A DNA stretch of 64,000 nucleotides from Pseudomonas sp. sp1636 (lineage in GTDB: Bacteria > Pseudomonadota > Gammaproteobacteria > Pseudomonadales > Pseudomonadaceae): the NCBI RefSeq assembly GCF_030376615.1, contig NZ_JARRAB010000002.1, positions 124,001-188,000 on the forward strand. Direction: 5' to 3'. Under the pieces are notes generated by a model. The model saw only the letters and a list, made by a program, of their open reading frames with translations, was not told the DNA's origin and did not search any database. The position numbers and the translations under genes were made by a program. Of this stretch, positions 17,627-27,140 are shown piece by piece; position 1 is the stretch's first letter, and each line of letters starts with the position of its first letter.

Positions 17627-18598
17627 ATGGCTGTGCAAGACCTGCTTTCCCAGGACGAGATCGATGCGCTACTGCACGGCGTCGATGACGGGTTGGTCGA
17701 TACCGAGGACGACGTCGAACCGGGAAGCGTCAAGCAATATGACCTGACCAGTCAGGATCGGATCGTCCGTGGGCGCATGCCGACCCTGGAAATGATCAAC
17801 GAGCGCTTTGCCCGCTACACCCGTATCAGCATGTTCAACCTGCTGCGTCGCTCGGCGGATGTGGCGGTGGGCGGCGTGCAGGTGATGAAGTTCGGCGAGT
17901 ACGTGCATTCGCTGTATGTACCGACCAGCCTCAATCTGGTGAAGATGAAGCCGCTGCGTGGCACCGGGTTGTTCATCCTCGATGCCAAGCTGGTGTTCAA
18001 GCTGGTCGACAACTTTTTCGGTGGCGATGGCCGCCACGCCAAGATCGAGGGCCGCGAGTTCACCCCCACCGAACTGCGGGTGGTGCGCATGGTGCTCGAT
18101 CAGGCCTTCGTCGACCTCAAGGAAGCCTGGCACGCGGTGCTGGACATCAACTTCGAGTACGTCAACTCGGAGGTCAATCCGGCCCTGGCCAACATCGTCA
18201 GCCCCAGCGAAGTGATTGTGGTGTCGACTTTCCATATCGAGCTGGACGGCGGTGGCGGCGATCTGCACGTCACCATGCCCTATTCGATGATCGAACCGAT
18301 CCGCGAGATGCTCGATGCCGGTTTCCAGTCCGATGTCGACGATCAGGACGAGCGCTGGATCAAGTCCCTGCGCGAAGACATCCTCGACGTCAGCGTGCCG
18401 CTCGGCGCCACCGTGGCCAAGCGCCAGCTGAAACTGCGCGACATCCTGCACATGCAGCCGGGCGATGTGATCCCGGTGGAGATTCCCGAGAACGTAATCT
18501 TGCGTGCCAATGGCGTGCCGGCCTTCAAGGTCAAGATCGGCGCGCACAAAGGCAACCTGGCGCTGCAAGTGCTAGAGCCCATCGACCGCCAGCGCTGA
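17627..18598 (+). CDS. fliM: FliM, flagellar motor switch protein
   Basis: 323 residues. The N-terminal CheY-P docking peptide is clear (LLSQDEIDALLHGV, residues 5-18), followed by the CheC-like middle domain and a C-terminal SpoA domain that pairs with FliN. This N-terminal peptide matters for the CheA repeats described in the findings. AGGGAGCTTCGC... ribosome region precedes the ATG; the gene lies 13 bp after fliL. Confidence 0.96.
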   Translation: MAVQDLLSQDEIDALLHGVDDGLVDTEDDVEPGSVKQYDLTSQDRIVRGRMPTLEMINERFARYTRISMFNLLRRSADVAVGGVQVMKFGEYVHSLYVPTSLNLVKMKPLRGTGLFILDAKLVFKLVDNFFGGDGRHAKIEGREFTPTELRVVRMVLDQAFVDLKEAWHAVLDINFEYVNSEVNPALANIVSPSEVIVVSTFHIELDGGGGDLHVTMPYSMIEPIREMLDAGFQSDVDDQDERWIKSLREDILDVSVPLGATVAKRQLKLRDILHMQPGDVIPVEIPENVILRANGVPAFKVKIGAHKGNLALQVLEPIDRQR

Positions 18599-18660
18599 CT
18601 GCTTGTCATTGCACCGCGCAGCGCTCGCCCAATCCGTTACCAGCCAGCCGAGGACAGACG

Positions 18661-19131
18661 ATGGCAGACGAAAATGAACACACCTCTCCCGAGGAACAGG
18701 CGCTGGCCGACGAGTGGGCCGCCGCTCTTTCCGAGTCCGGCGACAGCGCCGATCAGGATGCTATCGATGCCATGCTCGCCGGCGGTGGGGCGGCTGCGCC
18801 AGCGCCGCCACGCGCGCCCATGGAAGAGTTCGGCAGCGTGCCCAAGGGCAATCTGCCGATCCATCTGGAGGGGCCGAACCTCGATGTGATCCTCGATATT
18901 CCGGTGTCGATCTCCATGGAGGTCGGCAACACCGATATCACCATCCGCAACTTGCTGCAGCTCAACCAGGGTTCGGTGATCGAGCTCGATCGTCTCGCCG
19001 GCGAGCCGCTGGACGTGCTGGTCAACGGTACCCTGATTGCGCACGGCGAAGTGGTGGTGGTCAACGAGAAGTTCGGCATCCGCCTGACCGATGTGATCAG
19101 CCCCAGCGAACGGATTAAGAAACTGCGTTAA
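18661..19131 (+). CDS. fliN: FliN, flagellar motor switch protein
   Basis: 156 residues. A variable acidic N-terminal region (about 1-65, rich in E, A and P) is followed by a SpoA domain with VSISMEVGNTDITIRNLLQLNQGSVIELDRLAGEPLDVLVNG, the standard FliN core that forms the lower C ring and binds FliH. The gene lies 62 bp after fliM with the ribosome site GAGGACAG. Confidence 0.95.
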   Translation: MADENEHTSPEEQALADEWAAALSESGDSADQDAIDAMLAGGGAAAPAPPRAPMEEFGSVPKGNLPIHLEGPNLDVILDIPVSISMEVGNTDITIRNLLQLNQGSVIELDRLAGEPLDVLVNGTLIAHGEVVVVNEKFGIRLTDVISPSERIKKLR

Positions 19132-19151
19132 TACGCCGACAGAGCCCGAAC

Positions 19152-19595
19152 ATGCACAGATTTCTTGGGATTACCTCGTTCCTGCCGCTCACCGCCCTGG
19201 CCGCAGAGCCGGCAGCGCAGGCAGCGCAGGCGGTCACGCCCATGGTCGGCAGCGGCATCGGCGGGCAGCTGGGGCAGTTGCTGCTCGGCTTGCTGCTGGT
19301 GATCGGCCTGATTTTCCTGTTGGCCTGGCTGATGCGCCGGGTGCAGCAGCTCGGCCCGCGCGGCGGCCAGGTGATCAAGATAGTCGCCAGTCAGGCGCTC
19401 GGCCCGCGCGATCGGCTGGTGCTGGTGCAGGTGGGCGGCGAGCAGCTGCTGCTGGGGCTGACGCCGGGGCGTATCGCGCCCTTGCATGTGCTCAAGGAGC
19501 CGGTGCACCTGCCTGACGGTGAGCCGGCCTCGACCGAGTTCGCTCAGCGCCTGATGGAGGTGCTGGGCAAGGATCACAAGGACACGTCTCGATGA
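19152..19595 (+). CDS. fliO: FliO, flagellar export scaffold membrane protein
   Basis: 147 residues: a cleavable-looking N-terminal hydrophobic segment ending [12 protein letters not shown], a membrane helix (about 40-58, [21 protein letters not shown]) and a cytoplasmic domain with [35 protein letters not shown]. FliO helps assemble the FliP ring. Its stop overlaps the fliP start by 4 bp. Confidence 0.92.
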   Translation: MHRFLGITSFLPLTALAAEPAAQAAQAVTPMVGSGIGGQLGQLLLGLLLVIGLIFLLAWLMRRVQQLGPRGGQVIKIVASQALGPRDRLVLVQVGGEQLLLGLTPGRIAPLHVLKEPVHLPDGEPASTEFAQRLMEVLGKDHKDTSR

Positions 19596-20347
19596 GCGCG
19601 CTGCGCCTGCTGCTGGTTCTGCTGTTGAGCCTGCTGGCGCCCCTGGCGCTGGGTGCCGACAATCCGCTGTCGATCTCGGCGATCACCCTGAGCACCGACG
19701 CCGAAGGCCAGCAGGAGTATTCGGTCAGCCTGCAGATCCTGTTGATCATGACGGCGCTAAGTTTCATCCCGGCCTTCGTCATGCTGATGACCAGTTTCAC
19801 CCGCATCATCATCGTGTTTTCGATTCTGCGCCAGGCTCTGGGCCTGCAGCAGACGCCGTCCAACCAGATCCTGATCGGGCTGGCCTTGTTTCTGACCCTG
19901 TTCATCATGGCGCCGGTGTTCCAGCAGATTAACCAGGACGCCTTGCAGCCTTATCTCAACGAACAATTGCCCGCCCAGGAGGCGCTTGCCAAGGCCGAGG
20001 GGCCAATCAAGAACTTCATGCTGGCGCAGACCCGCGAAAGCGATCTGGAGCTGTTCGTGCGCCTGTCCAAGCGCACCGATATCGCCAGCCCGGAACAGGC
20101 GCCGCTGGTCATTCTGGTGCCGGCGTTCGTGACCTCGGAGCTGAAGACGGCGTTCCAGATCGGTTTCATGATTTTCATCCCGTTTCTGGTCATCGATCTG
20201 GTGGTGGCCAGCATCCTCATGGCCATGGGCATGATGATGCTCTCGCCGCTGATCATTTCCCTGCCGTTCAAGATCATGCTGTTCGTCCTCATCGATGGCT
20301 GGGCGTTGATCATGGGCACCCTCGCTGCCAGCTTCGGAGGCACCTAG
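19592..20347 (+). CDS. fliP: FliP, flagellar export gate protein
   Basis: 251 residues. It has a cleavable signal sequence (1-21, ending LALGA), as is usual in FliP, and the conserved core [41 protein letters not shown], with later helices [39 protein letters not shown]. FliP, FliQ and FliR form the export pore. ATGA overlap with fliO; fliQ starts 2 bp after the stop. Confidence 0.97.
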   Translation: MSALRLLLVLLLSLLAPLALGADNPLSISAITLSTDAEGQQEYSVSLQILLIMTALSFIPAFVMLMTSFTRIIIVFSILRQALGLQQTPSNQILIGLALFLTLFIMAPVFQQINQDALQPYLNEQLPAQEALAKAEGPIKNFMLAQTRESDLELFVRLSKRTDIASPEQAPLVILVPAFVTSELKTAFQIGFMIFIPFLVIDLVVASILMAMGMMMLSPLIISLPFKIMLFVLIDGWALIMGTLAASFGGT

Positions 20348-20349
20348 GC

Positions 20350-20619
20350 ATGACCCCCGAAGTAGCTGTCGACCTGTTTCGCGAGGCGCTGTGGCTGACC
20401 GCAACCATAGTCGCGATCATCGTCGTGCCCAGTCTGCTGGTCGGCCTGATGGTCGCCATGTTTCAGGCCGCCACCCAGATCAACGAACAGACCCTGAGTT
20501 TTCTGCCGCGCCTGCTGGTGATTCTGCTCACCCTGATCGTGGCCGGACCCTGGCTGGCGCGCGAGCTGATGGAGTACACGCAGACCTTGATCATGAATAT
20601 CCCGATGCTGATCGGCTGA
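20350..20619 (+). CDS. fliQ: FliQ, flagellar export gate protein
   Basis: 89 residues, two membrane hairpin helices with the family signature VPSLLVGLMVAMFQAATQINEQTLSFLPRL. Length is exactly that of the family. Part of the FliPQR gate; 2 bp after fliP. Confidence 0.96.
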   Translation: MTPEVAVDLFREALWLTATIVAIIVVPSLLVGLMVAMFQAATQINEQTLSFLPRLLVILLTLIVAGPWLARELMEYTQTLIMNIPMLIG

Positions 20620-20671
20620 ATGCCCATGGCTAAATCGACTGTGCGCCCCAATAGCGGCGTTGGGCTTTGAC

Positions 20672-21442
20672 ATGCTGGAGCTGAGCGATGCGCAGATCGG
20701 CGGCTGGGTGGGAGCTTTCCTGTTGCCGCTGTTTCGTATCGCCGCGCTGTTGATGACCATGCCGATTATCGGTACCCAGATAGTGCCGCTGCGCGTGCGC
20801 CTGTACCTGGCGCTGGCGATTTGCCTGGTATTGACGCCCAATCTGCCGGCGATGCCGCAGGTCGATGCGCTGAGTCTGCCGACCTTTATCCTGATTGCCG
20901 AGGAAGTGCTGATCGGGGCGATGCTGGGCTTCACCTTGCAGCTGTTCTTCCACGCGTTCGTCATTGCCGGGCAGATAGTGGCGACGCAGATGGGCCTGGG
21001 CTTTGCCTCGATGGTCGATCCGGCCAACGGTATTTCGGTGGCGGTGATCGGCCAGTTTCTGCTGATGCTGGTGACCTTGCTGTTTCTCGCCATGAACGGT
21101 CATCTGGTGGTCTTCGAAGTGCTGGCCGAGAGTTTCGTTACCCTGCCGGTGGGTGGCGGCTTCCTGGTCGAGCACTACTGGGAATTGGCCAATAAGCTGG
21201 GTTGGGTAATGGGGGTGGCGTTGATTCTGGTGTTGCCGGCGATCACCGCGTTGCTGGTGGTCAACCTGGCCTTCGGGGTGATGACCCGCGCCGCGCCGCA
21301 GCTGAATATTTTCTCCATCGGTTTTCCGCTGACCCTGGTCATGGGCTTGGTGATCCTCTGGATCGGCATGGCCGATATCCTCGCCCAATACCAGGTGTTC
21401 GCCAGCGAAGCCCTGCAACTGTTGCGCGCAATGGCGCGTTAG
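20672..21442 (+). CDS. fliR: FliR, flagellar export gate protein
   Basis: 256 residues from ATG 20672 (MLELSDAQIGGW), the start shared by pseudomonads; a TTG four codons upstream is possible but has no support. Several hydrophobic helices and the conserved stretch QMGLGFASMVDPANGISVAVIGQF and VVNLAFGVMTRAAPQLNIFSIGFPLTL identify it. FliR completes the FliPQR gate and contacts FlhB, whose gene starts 3 bp downstream. Confidence 0.95.
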   Translation: MLELSDAQIGGWVGAFLLPLFRIAALLMTMPIIGTQIVPLRVRLYLALAICLVLTPNLPAMPQVDALSLPTFILIAEEVLIGAMLGFTLQLFFHAFVIAGQIVATQMGLGFASMVDPANGISVAVIGQFLLMLVTLLFLAMNGHLVVFEVLAESFVTLPVGGGFLVEHYWELANKLGWVMGVALILVLPAITALLVVNLAFGVMTRAAPQLNIFSIGFPLTLVMGLVILWIGMADILAQYQVFASEALQLLRAMAR

Positions 21443-21445
21443 CCC

Positions 21446-22582
21446 ATGGCCGAATCGGAAAGCGGTGCCGATAAGAGTGAGGAACCCACGGAGAAACGCC
21501 TCCGTGAGTCCCGTGAAAAAGGCCAGATTGCCCGCTCCCGCGAGCTCAATACCCTGGCGATCATGCTGGCCGGGGCCGGCGGCTTGCTGGCCGTTGGCGG
21601 CAGCCTGGGCAGCGCCTTGCTGTCGATCATGAGCGGCAACTTCGCCCTGTCGCGCGAGGTGATCATGGATGAGCGCTCCATGGCGATCTGGCTGCTGGCC
21701 TCGGGGAAAGTCGCCGTGGACGCCGTGCTGCCGTTGTTTCTGGCACTGCTGATCGCCTCGATTGTCGGCCCGATTGCCTTGGGCGGCTGGTTGTTCTCGG
21801 CCAAGGCGATGGCGCCCAAGATCAGCCGGATGAATCCGTTGGCGGGGCTCAAACGGATGTTCTCGACCAAGGCATTGGTCGAGCTGCTCAAGGCGCTGGC
21901 CAAGTTCACCCTGGTGCTGGCCGTGGCGCTGGCGGTGCTCTCGGCCAAGGTCGACGACCTGCTGGCGATCGCTCACGAGCCGCTGGAGTCGGCCATCCTG
22001 CACGCGGCCCAGGTGGTCGGCTGGAGCGCATTGTGGATGGCCTGCGCGCTGGTGTTGATTGCGGCGGTGGATGTGCCGTTCCAGCTCTGGGACAACAAGC
22101 AAAAGCTGATGATGACCAAGCAGGAGGTGCGCGACGAATACAAGGACAGCGAGGGCAAGCCCGAGGTCAAACAGCGTATCCGTCAATTGCAGCGCGAGAT
22201 GGCCGAACGGCGCATGATGCAGGCCGTGCCCCAGGCCGACGTGGTGATCACCAACCCGACCCACTTCGCCGTCGCCTTGAAATACGATCCGGCCAAAGGC
22301 CATGCGCCGGTGTTGCTGGCCAAGGGCGGCGACTTTACCGCCTTGAAGATTCGCGAGATCGCCCAGGAGCACCAGGTCATGCTGCTGGAATCGCCGGCCT
22401 TGGCGCGGGCGGTGTTCTATTCCACCGAGCTGGATCAGGAGATCCCGGCCGGGCTGTACCTGGCCGTGGCCCAGGTGCTGGCCTACGTCTACCAGATTCG
22501 CCAGTACCAGGCCGGCAAGGGCAAGCGCCCGGCGCCGCTGCCGGATCTGCCGATCCCGCCGGATTTGCGCCGCGACGAATAG
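21446..22582 (+). CDS. flhB: FlhB, flagellar export switch protein
   Basis: 378 residues. An N-terminal charged region (EEPTEKRLRESREKGQIARSRELN) and four membrane helices precede a cytoplasmic domain with the autocleavage motif Asn270-Pro-Thr-His273 (VVITNPTHFAVALKYDP). Cleavage between Asn and Pro lets FlhB change specificity from rod/hook to filament substrates when FliK signals. The C-terminal part after NPTH is duplicated as a separate small gene at 37044-37370. Confidence 0.97.
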   Translation: MAESESGADKSEEPTEKRLRESREKGQIARSRELNTLAIMLAGAGGLLAVGGSLGSALLSIMSGNFALSREVIMDERSMAIWLLASGKVAVDAVLPLFLALLIASIVGPIALGGWLFSAKAMAPKISRMNPLAGLKRMFSTKALVELLKALAKFTLVLAVALAVLSAKVDDLLAIAHEPLESAILHAAQVVGWSALWMACALVLIAAVDVPFQLWDNKQKLMMTKQEVRDEYKDSEGKPEVKQRIRQLQREMAERRMMQAVPQADVVITNPTHFAVALKYDPAKGHAPVLLAKGGDFTALKIREIAQEHQVMLLESPALARAVFYSTELDQEIPAGLYLAVAQVLAYVYQIRQYQAGKGKRPAPLPDLPIPPDLRRDE

Positions 22583-22672
22583 CGCGGATCGAGCCGCGTA
22601 AGCCCGCATGGCGGCAACAGGCTCGCCCCATCCTGCGCGATCCTTCATCCCATATTCCCCGCCCCGGCAAAG

Positions 22673-22689
22673 TTGGACAGTTTCTTGCA
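22673..22689 (+). promoter_or_regulatory. Sigma-54 promoter of flhA
   Basis: TTGGACAGTTTCTTGCA has GG at 22675-22676 and GC at 22687-22688, the correct spacing, in the 163-bp gap between flhB and flhA. Start near 22700, about 46 nt before the flhA GTG. flhA is a known RpoN/FleQ target in Pseudomonas. Confidence 0.7.
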
Positions 22690-22745
22690 CTCCCTTGGCA
22701 AAGGCGTCGTTAGCGTCAAAAGATTGAATTGGCTGGGGTAGGGAT

Positions 22746-24875
22746 GTGGCAGTAGATCGCTCACAAATGGTCGGCAACGTGCGCAGCAACCTCTCGGGGT
22801 TGCGTCAGGGCAATCTGGGCATCCCCTTGATGCTGCTGGTCATGCTCGGCATGGTCATGCTGCCGATCCCGCCGTTCCTGCTCGACGTGTTGTTCACCTT
22901 CAGCATCGCCCTGTCGATCGTGGTGCTGCTGGTTGGCATCTATGCCCTGCGCCCGCTGGACTTTGCGGTGTTTCCGACCATTTTGCTGGCGGCCACCTTG
23001 CTGCGCCTGGCACTCAACGTCGCCTCCACTCGGGTGGTGCTGCTCAACGGCCATGACGGCCATGGCGCGGCGGGGCAGGTGATTCAGGCCTTCGGCGAGG
23101 TGGTGATCGGCGGCAACTACGTGGTCGGTATCGTGGTGTTCGCCATCCTCATGATCATCAACTTCGTGGTGGTGACCAAGGGTGCCGGGCGGATTTCCGA
23201 GGTCAGCGCGCGCTTTACCCTGGATGCCATGCCGGGCAAGCAGATGGCCATCGATGCCGACCTCAACGCCGGTCTGATCGAGCAGGCGGAAGCCAAGAAG
23301 CGCCGCGCCGAGGTGTCCCAGGAGGCCGACTTCTATGGCTCGATGGACGGTGCCAGCAAGTTCGTCCGCGGCGACGCCATCGCCGGCCTGCTGATCCTGT
23401 TCATCAACCTGATCGGTGGGGTTGCCATCGGCATCTTCCAGCACGACCTGAGTTTCGCCGATGCGGGCAAGGTCTACACCCTGCTGACCATCGGCGACGG
23501 CCTGGTCGCGCAGATTCCCTCGCTGCTGCTGTCCACCGCCGCGGCGATCATGGTCACCCGGGTTTCCAGCTCGGAAGACATGGGCGCCCAGGTCGGCCGG
23601 CAGATGTTCGCCTCGCCGCGTGCCTTGGCCGTGGCCGCGGCGATCATGATCGCCATGGGCCTGGTGCCCGGCATGCCGCACTTTTCCTTTATCAGCCTGG
23701 GCCTGGTCGCCGCGGGCGGCGCCTACTGGATCGCCAACAAGCAGCGCAAGGTCAAGGAAGAGGAGGTGCATGAGGTGCAGCGCCAGCAAGAGTTGCTGCC
23801 GGCCCAGCGCGCCCAGGAGGTCAAGGAACTCGGTTGGGACGATGTCACGCCGGTGGATATGGTCGGCCTGGAGGTCGGCTACCGCTTGATCCCGCTGGTC
23901 GACCGCAACCAGGGTGGCCAGTTGCTTGCGCGGATCAAGGGCGTGCGCAAGAAGCTCTCGCAGGAGATGGGCTTTCTCATGCCTTCCGTGCACATCCGCG
24001 ACAACCTCGACTTGCAGCCCAGCGCCTACCGCTTGACCCTGATGGGTGTCAGCGTGGCCGAGGCCGAGATCTATCCGGATCGCGAATTGGCGATCAATCC
24101 GGGCCAAGTGTTTGGCAGCCTCAACGGCATTGCCGGCAAAGATCCGGCGTTCGGCCTGGAAGCGGTATGGATCGACCCGGGCCAGCGCGATCAGGCGCAG
24201 TCGCTGGGCTACACCGTGGTCGATGCCAGCACGGTGGTCGCCACCCACCTCAACCAGGTCTTGCACAAGCACGCGCACGAGTTGCTGGGGCACGAGGAAG
24301 TGCAGCAGCTCATGCAGTTGTTGGCCAAGAGCTCGCCCAAGCTGGCCGAGGAGCTGGTGCCGGGTCTGGTGTCGCTGTCGACCCTGCTCAAGGTGCTGCA
24401 GGCGCTGCTGCAGGAGCAGGTGCCGGTGCGCGACATCCGCACCATCGCCGAGGCCATCGCCAACGTGGCGCCGAAGAGTCAAGATCCCGCCGCGATGGTT
24501 GCGGCAGTGCGGGTCGCCCTGGCCCGTGCCATCGTGCAAAGCATCGTGGGACTAGAGCTGGAGCTGCCTGTGATCACCCTTGAGCCGAGGTTGGAACAGA
24601 TATTGCTTAACAGTCTGCAGAAGGCCGGTCAGGGCTCCGAGGAAGGCATCCTCCTGGAGCCGGGCATGGCCGAGAAGCTGCAGCGTTCCCTGGTGGAAGC
24701 GGCGCAGCGCCAGGAGATGCTCGGCAAGCCAGTGATCCTGCTGGTGGCCGGTCCGGTTCGGGCGATGCTCTCGCGGTTTGCACGGTTGGCAGTGCCGAGT
24801 GTGCATGTGCTGGCGTACCAGGAAATCCCGGACAACAAGCAGGTCACCATCGTCGCAACGGTGGGGCAGAATTAA
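22746..24875 (+). CDS. flhA: FlhA, flagellar export gate protein
   Basis: 709 residues, started by GTG at 22746 behind GGGTAGGG; the nearby ATG is out of frame and hits a stop at once. Eight predicted membrane helices, the FHIPEP signature region (NVASTRVVLLNGHDG, GRISEVSARFTLDAMPGKQMAIDADLNAG) and a large cytoplasmic domain are present. FlhA forms the nonameric ring that receives chaperone-substrate pairs and uses proton motive force. First gene of flhA-flhF-fleN-fliA. Confidence 0.97.
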   Translation: MAVDRSQMVGNVRSNLSGLRQGNLGIPLMLLVMLGMVMLPIPPFLLDVLFTFSIALSIVVLLVGIYALRPLDFAVFPTILLAATLLRLALNVASTRVVLLNGHDGHGAAGQVIQAFGEVVIGGNYVVGIVVFAILMIINFVVVTKGAGRISEVSARFTLDAMPGKQMAIDADLNAGLIEQAEAKKRRAEVSQEADFYGSMDGASKFVRGDAIAGLLILFINLIGGVAIGIFQHDLSFADAGKVYTLLTIGDGLVAQIPSLLLSTAAAIMVTRVSSSEDMGAQVGRQMFASPRALAVAAAIMIAMGLVPGMPHFSFISLGLVAAGGAYWIANKQRKVKEEEVHEVQRQQELLPAQRAQEVKELGWDDVTPVDMVGLEVGYRLIPLVDRNQGGQLLARIKGVRKKLSQEMGFLMPSVHIRDNLDLQPSAYRLTLMGVSVAEAEIYPDRELAINPGQVFGSLNGIAGKDPAFGLEAVWIDPGQRDQAQSLGYTVVDASTVVATHLNQVLHKHAHELLGHEEVQQLMQLLAKSSPKLAEELVPGLVSLSTLLKVLQALLQEQVPVRDIRTIAEAIANVAPKSQDPAAMVAAVRVALARAIVQSIVGLELELPVITLEPRLEQILLNSLQKAGQGSEEGILLEPGMAEKLQRSLVEAAQRQEMLGKPVILLVAGPVRAMLSRFARLAVPSVHVLAYQEIPDNKQVTIVATVGQN

Positions 24876-24890
24876 CCGAGGTAACAGGCT

Positions 24891-26192
24891 ATGCAGGTCA
24901 AACGCTTTTTCGCTGCCGATATGCGCCAAGCCATGAAGCTGGTTCGCGACGAGCTGGGCGCGGACGCCTCGATCATCGCCAATCGCCGGGTTGCCGGCGG
25001 TGTCGAACTGACTGCTGCCCTGGACTACCAGATTCCCGCCGCACCTGCCCGGCAACCGAACCCGGCGCTGGAGGCCGAGTTGCGCCAGACCCAGGCGCGC
25101 ATCGCTTCGGCTCAGGCCGAGCTGGTCACGCGCAGCCACGCCGACGCCAGCAAGGATCGCCAGCTGTTCGCGGAAGAACCGGCGGCGCCGCAGGGCGACC
25201 TGGACACCGCTCTGCGCATGGCGGCGCCGGCGCCGATGGCCAGTAGCGACCAGGGCGCGCTCGAGGCCATGCGTTCCGAGTTGCACGGCTTGCGCGAGTT
25301 GCTCGAAGTGCAGCTGGGCTCCATGGCCTGGGGGCAGATGCAGGCGCGCCGGCCGCAGCAGGCCAGTCTCTGGCGGCGCCTGCAGCGCATGGGCTTGCCT
25401 GCCGAGTTGTCGCGGGTGCTGCTCGAGCGGGTGGCGAATGTCGCCGAGCCGCGCCAGGCCTGGGGCATGTTGCTCGCGCACCTGGCCCATGCGATTCAGA
25501 CGCCTAAACAGGAGCCGCTGGAGGAGGGCGGGGTGATTGCCCTGGTCGGCCCGGCCGGCATGGGTAAAACCACCACCCTGGCCAAGCTGGCCGCGCGCTA
25601 TGTGCTCAAGTACGGCGCCCAGCATGTGGCTTTGGTCAGCCTGGACAGCTATCGCATCGGTGCCCAGGAACAACTGAAGACCCTGGGGCGTATTCTCAAT
25701 GTGCCGGTGACCCTGGTCGATCCGGGGCAGTCGTTGACCCAGGCCCTGGCTCCGCTGGCGCGCAAGCGCGTGGTCTTGATCGATAGCGCCGGCCTGCCGG
25801 CCAGCGATCCCGCCCTGCACATGCAGCTGGAGACCCTGGCCGGTCGCGGCATCAAGGCCAAGAATTATCTGGTCTTGGCGGCCACCAGCCAGAGCCAGGT
25901 GCTCAAGGCGGCCTACCACAGCTACAAACGCTGCGGCCTTTCCGGCTGCATCCTGACCAAACTGGATGAGGCCACCAGCCTGGGCGAGGTTTTAGGTCTG
26001 GCTATTGGCCAGCGTCTACCGGTAGCCTATCTGACCGATGGGCCGCGTATCCCCGATGATTTGCAGGTGCCACGCAGCCATCAGTTGGTGAGCCGGGCGG
26101 TGGGCCTGCAAAATGCCGAGGATCCGAGCGAAGATACGATGGCCGAGATGTTTGCCGGGCTTTATCAGCATCCGGCGCGACGCGCCGGTTAA
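24891..26192 (+). CDS. flhF: FlhF, SRP-type GTPase for polar flagellum placement
   Basis: 433 residues. An N-terminal basic region (MQVKRFFAADMRQAMKLVRDELG) and a variable linker precede the NG GTPase with P-loop GPAGMGKTTTLAKLAARY, VSLDSYRIGAQEQL, and TKLDEATSLGEVLG. FlhF marks the pole and with FleN sets the flagellar number, normally one. The start follows an ACCGAGGTAACAGG ribosome region 15 bp after flhA. Confidence 0.96.
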   Translation: MQVKRFFAADMRQAMKLVRDELGADASIIANRRVAGGVELTAALDYQIPAAPARQPNPALEAELRQTQARIASAQAELVTRSHADASKDRQLFAEEPAAPQGDLDTALRMAAPAPMASSDQGALEAMRSELHGLRELLEVQLGSMAWGQMQARRPQQASLWRRLQRMGLPAELSRVLLERVANVAEPRQAWGMLLAHLAHAIQTPKQEPLEEGGVIALVGPAGMGKTTTLAKLAARYVLKYGAQHVALVSLDSYRIGAQEQLKTLGRILNVPVTLVDPGQSLTQALAPLARKRVVLIDSAGLPASDPALHMQLETLAGRGIKAKNYLVLAATSQSQVLKAAYHSYKRCGLSGCILTKLDEATSLGEVLGLAIGQRLPVAYLTDGPRIPDDLQVPRSHQLVSRAVGLQNAEDPSEDTMAEMFAGLYQHPARRAG

Positions 26193-26309
26193 TGGCCACT
26201 GCAGTAAAGATTCAGCGATAGGCGGCAATGCGTGGTGCCCGGCAGTGGGTTGATGGCGTACACGCAGCCACATGGTTCCAGTCGAAGTCAGACAAGGTGT
26301 AGAAATAAC

Positions 26310-27140
26310 ATGGGTATGCATCCCGTACAGGTGATTGCGGTGACCGGCGGCAAGGGCGGCGTTGGCAAGACCAATGTGTCGGTGAATCTGGCGCTGGCGC
26401 TGGCCGACCTCGGTCGGCGGGTGATGGTGATGGACGCCGACTTGGGCCTGGCCAACATCGATGTGCTGCTGGGGCTCACGGCCAAGCGCACGCTGGCCGA
26501 TGTGATCAGTGGCGAGTGCGAATTGCGCGACGTGGTGCTGCAAGGCCCAGGCGGCATTCGTATCGTGCCCGCCGCTTCGGGCACGCAGAGCATGGTGCAG
26601 CTCTCGCCGATGCAGCATGCCGGCCTGATCCAAGCCTTCAGCGACATCAGCGACAACCTCGATGTGCTGATCGTCGATACCGCCGCCGGGATTGGCGACT
26701 CGGTGGTTAGCTTCGTCCGCGCCGCCCAGGAAGTGCTGGTGGTGGTGTGCGACGAACCGACCTCGATCACCGACGCCTATGCGCTGATCAAGCTGCTCAA
26801 CCGCGACCACGGCATGAGCCGTTTCCGCGTCCTGGCGAATATGGCGCACAGCCCACAGGAAGGCCGCAACCTGTTTGCCAAGCTGACCAAGGTTACCGAC
26901 CGCTTCCTCGACGTCGCGCTGCAATATGTTGGCGCAGTGCCTTACGATGAGTCGGTACGCAAGGCCGTGCAGAAACAGCGGGCGGTCTACGAAGCGTTCC
27001 CGCGCTCGAAGTGCTCCCTGGCGTTCAAGGCGATCGCGCAGAAAGTCGATGCCTGGCCGCTGCCGGCCAATCCGCGCGGCCATCTGGAGTTTTTCGTCGA
27101 GCGTCTGGTGCAACAGCCGGCCGCGGATGCGGCCATATGA
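26310..27140 (+). CDS. fleN: FleN (FlhG), MinD-type ATPase limiting flagellar number
   Basis: 276 residues. The deviant Walker A KGGVGKT is at 15-21, with DADLGLANIDVLLGL and LIVDTAAGIGDSVVSF following; the C-terminal helix is amphipathic. FleN binds FleQ and blocks its activator function, so loss gives many flagella. ATG 26310 gives the family N-terminus MGMHPVQVIAVTGGKGG; an in-frame upstream start at 26232 adds unrelated residues and is rejected. Stop overlaps the fliA start by 4 bp. Confidence 0.95.
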   Translation: MGMHPVQVIAVTGGKGGVGKTNVSVNLALALADLGRRVMVMDADLGLANIDVLLGLTAKRTLADVISGECELRDVVLQGPGGIRIVPAASGTQSMVQLSPMQHAGLIQAFSDISDNLDVLIVDTAAGIGDSVVSFVRAAQEVLVVVCDEPTSITDAYALIKLLNRDHGMSRFRVLANMAHSPQEGRNLFAKLTKVTDRFLDVALQYVGAVPYDESVRKAVQKQRAVYEAFPRSKCSLAFKAIAQKVDAWPLPANPRGHLEFFVERLVQQPAADAAI

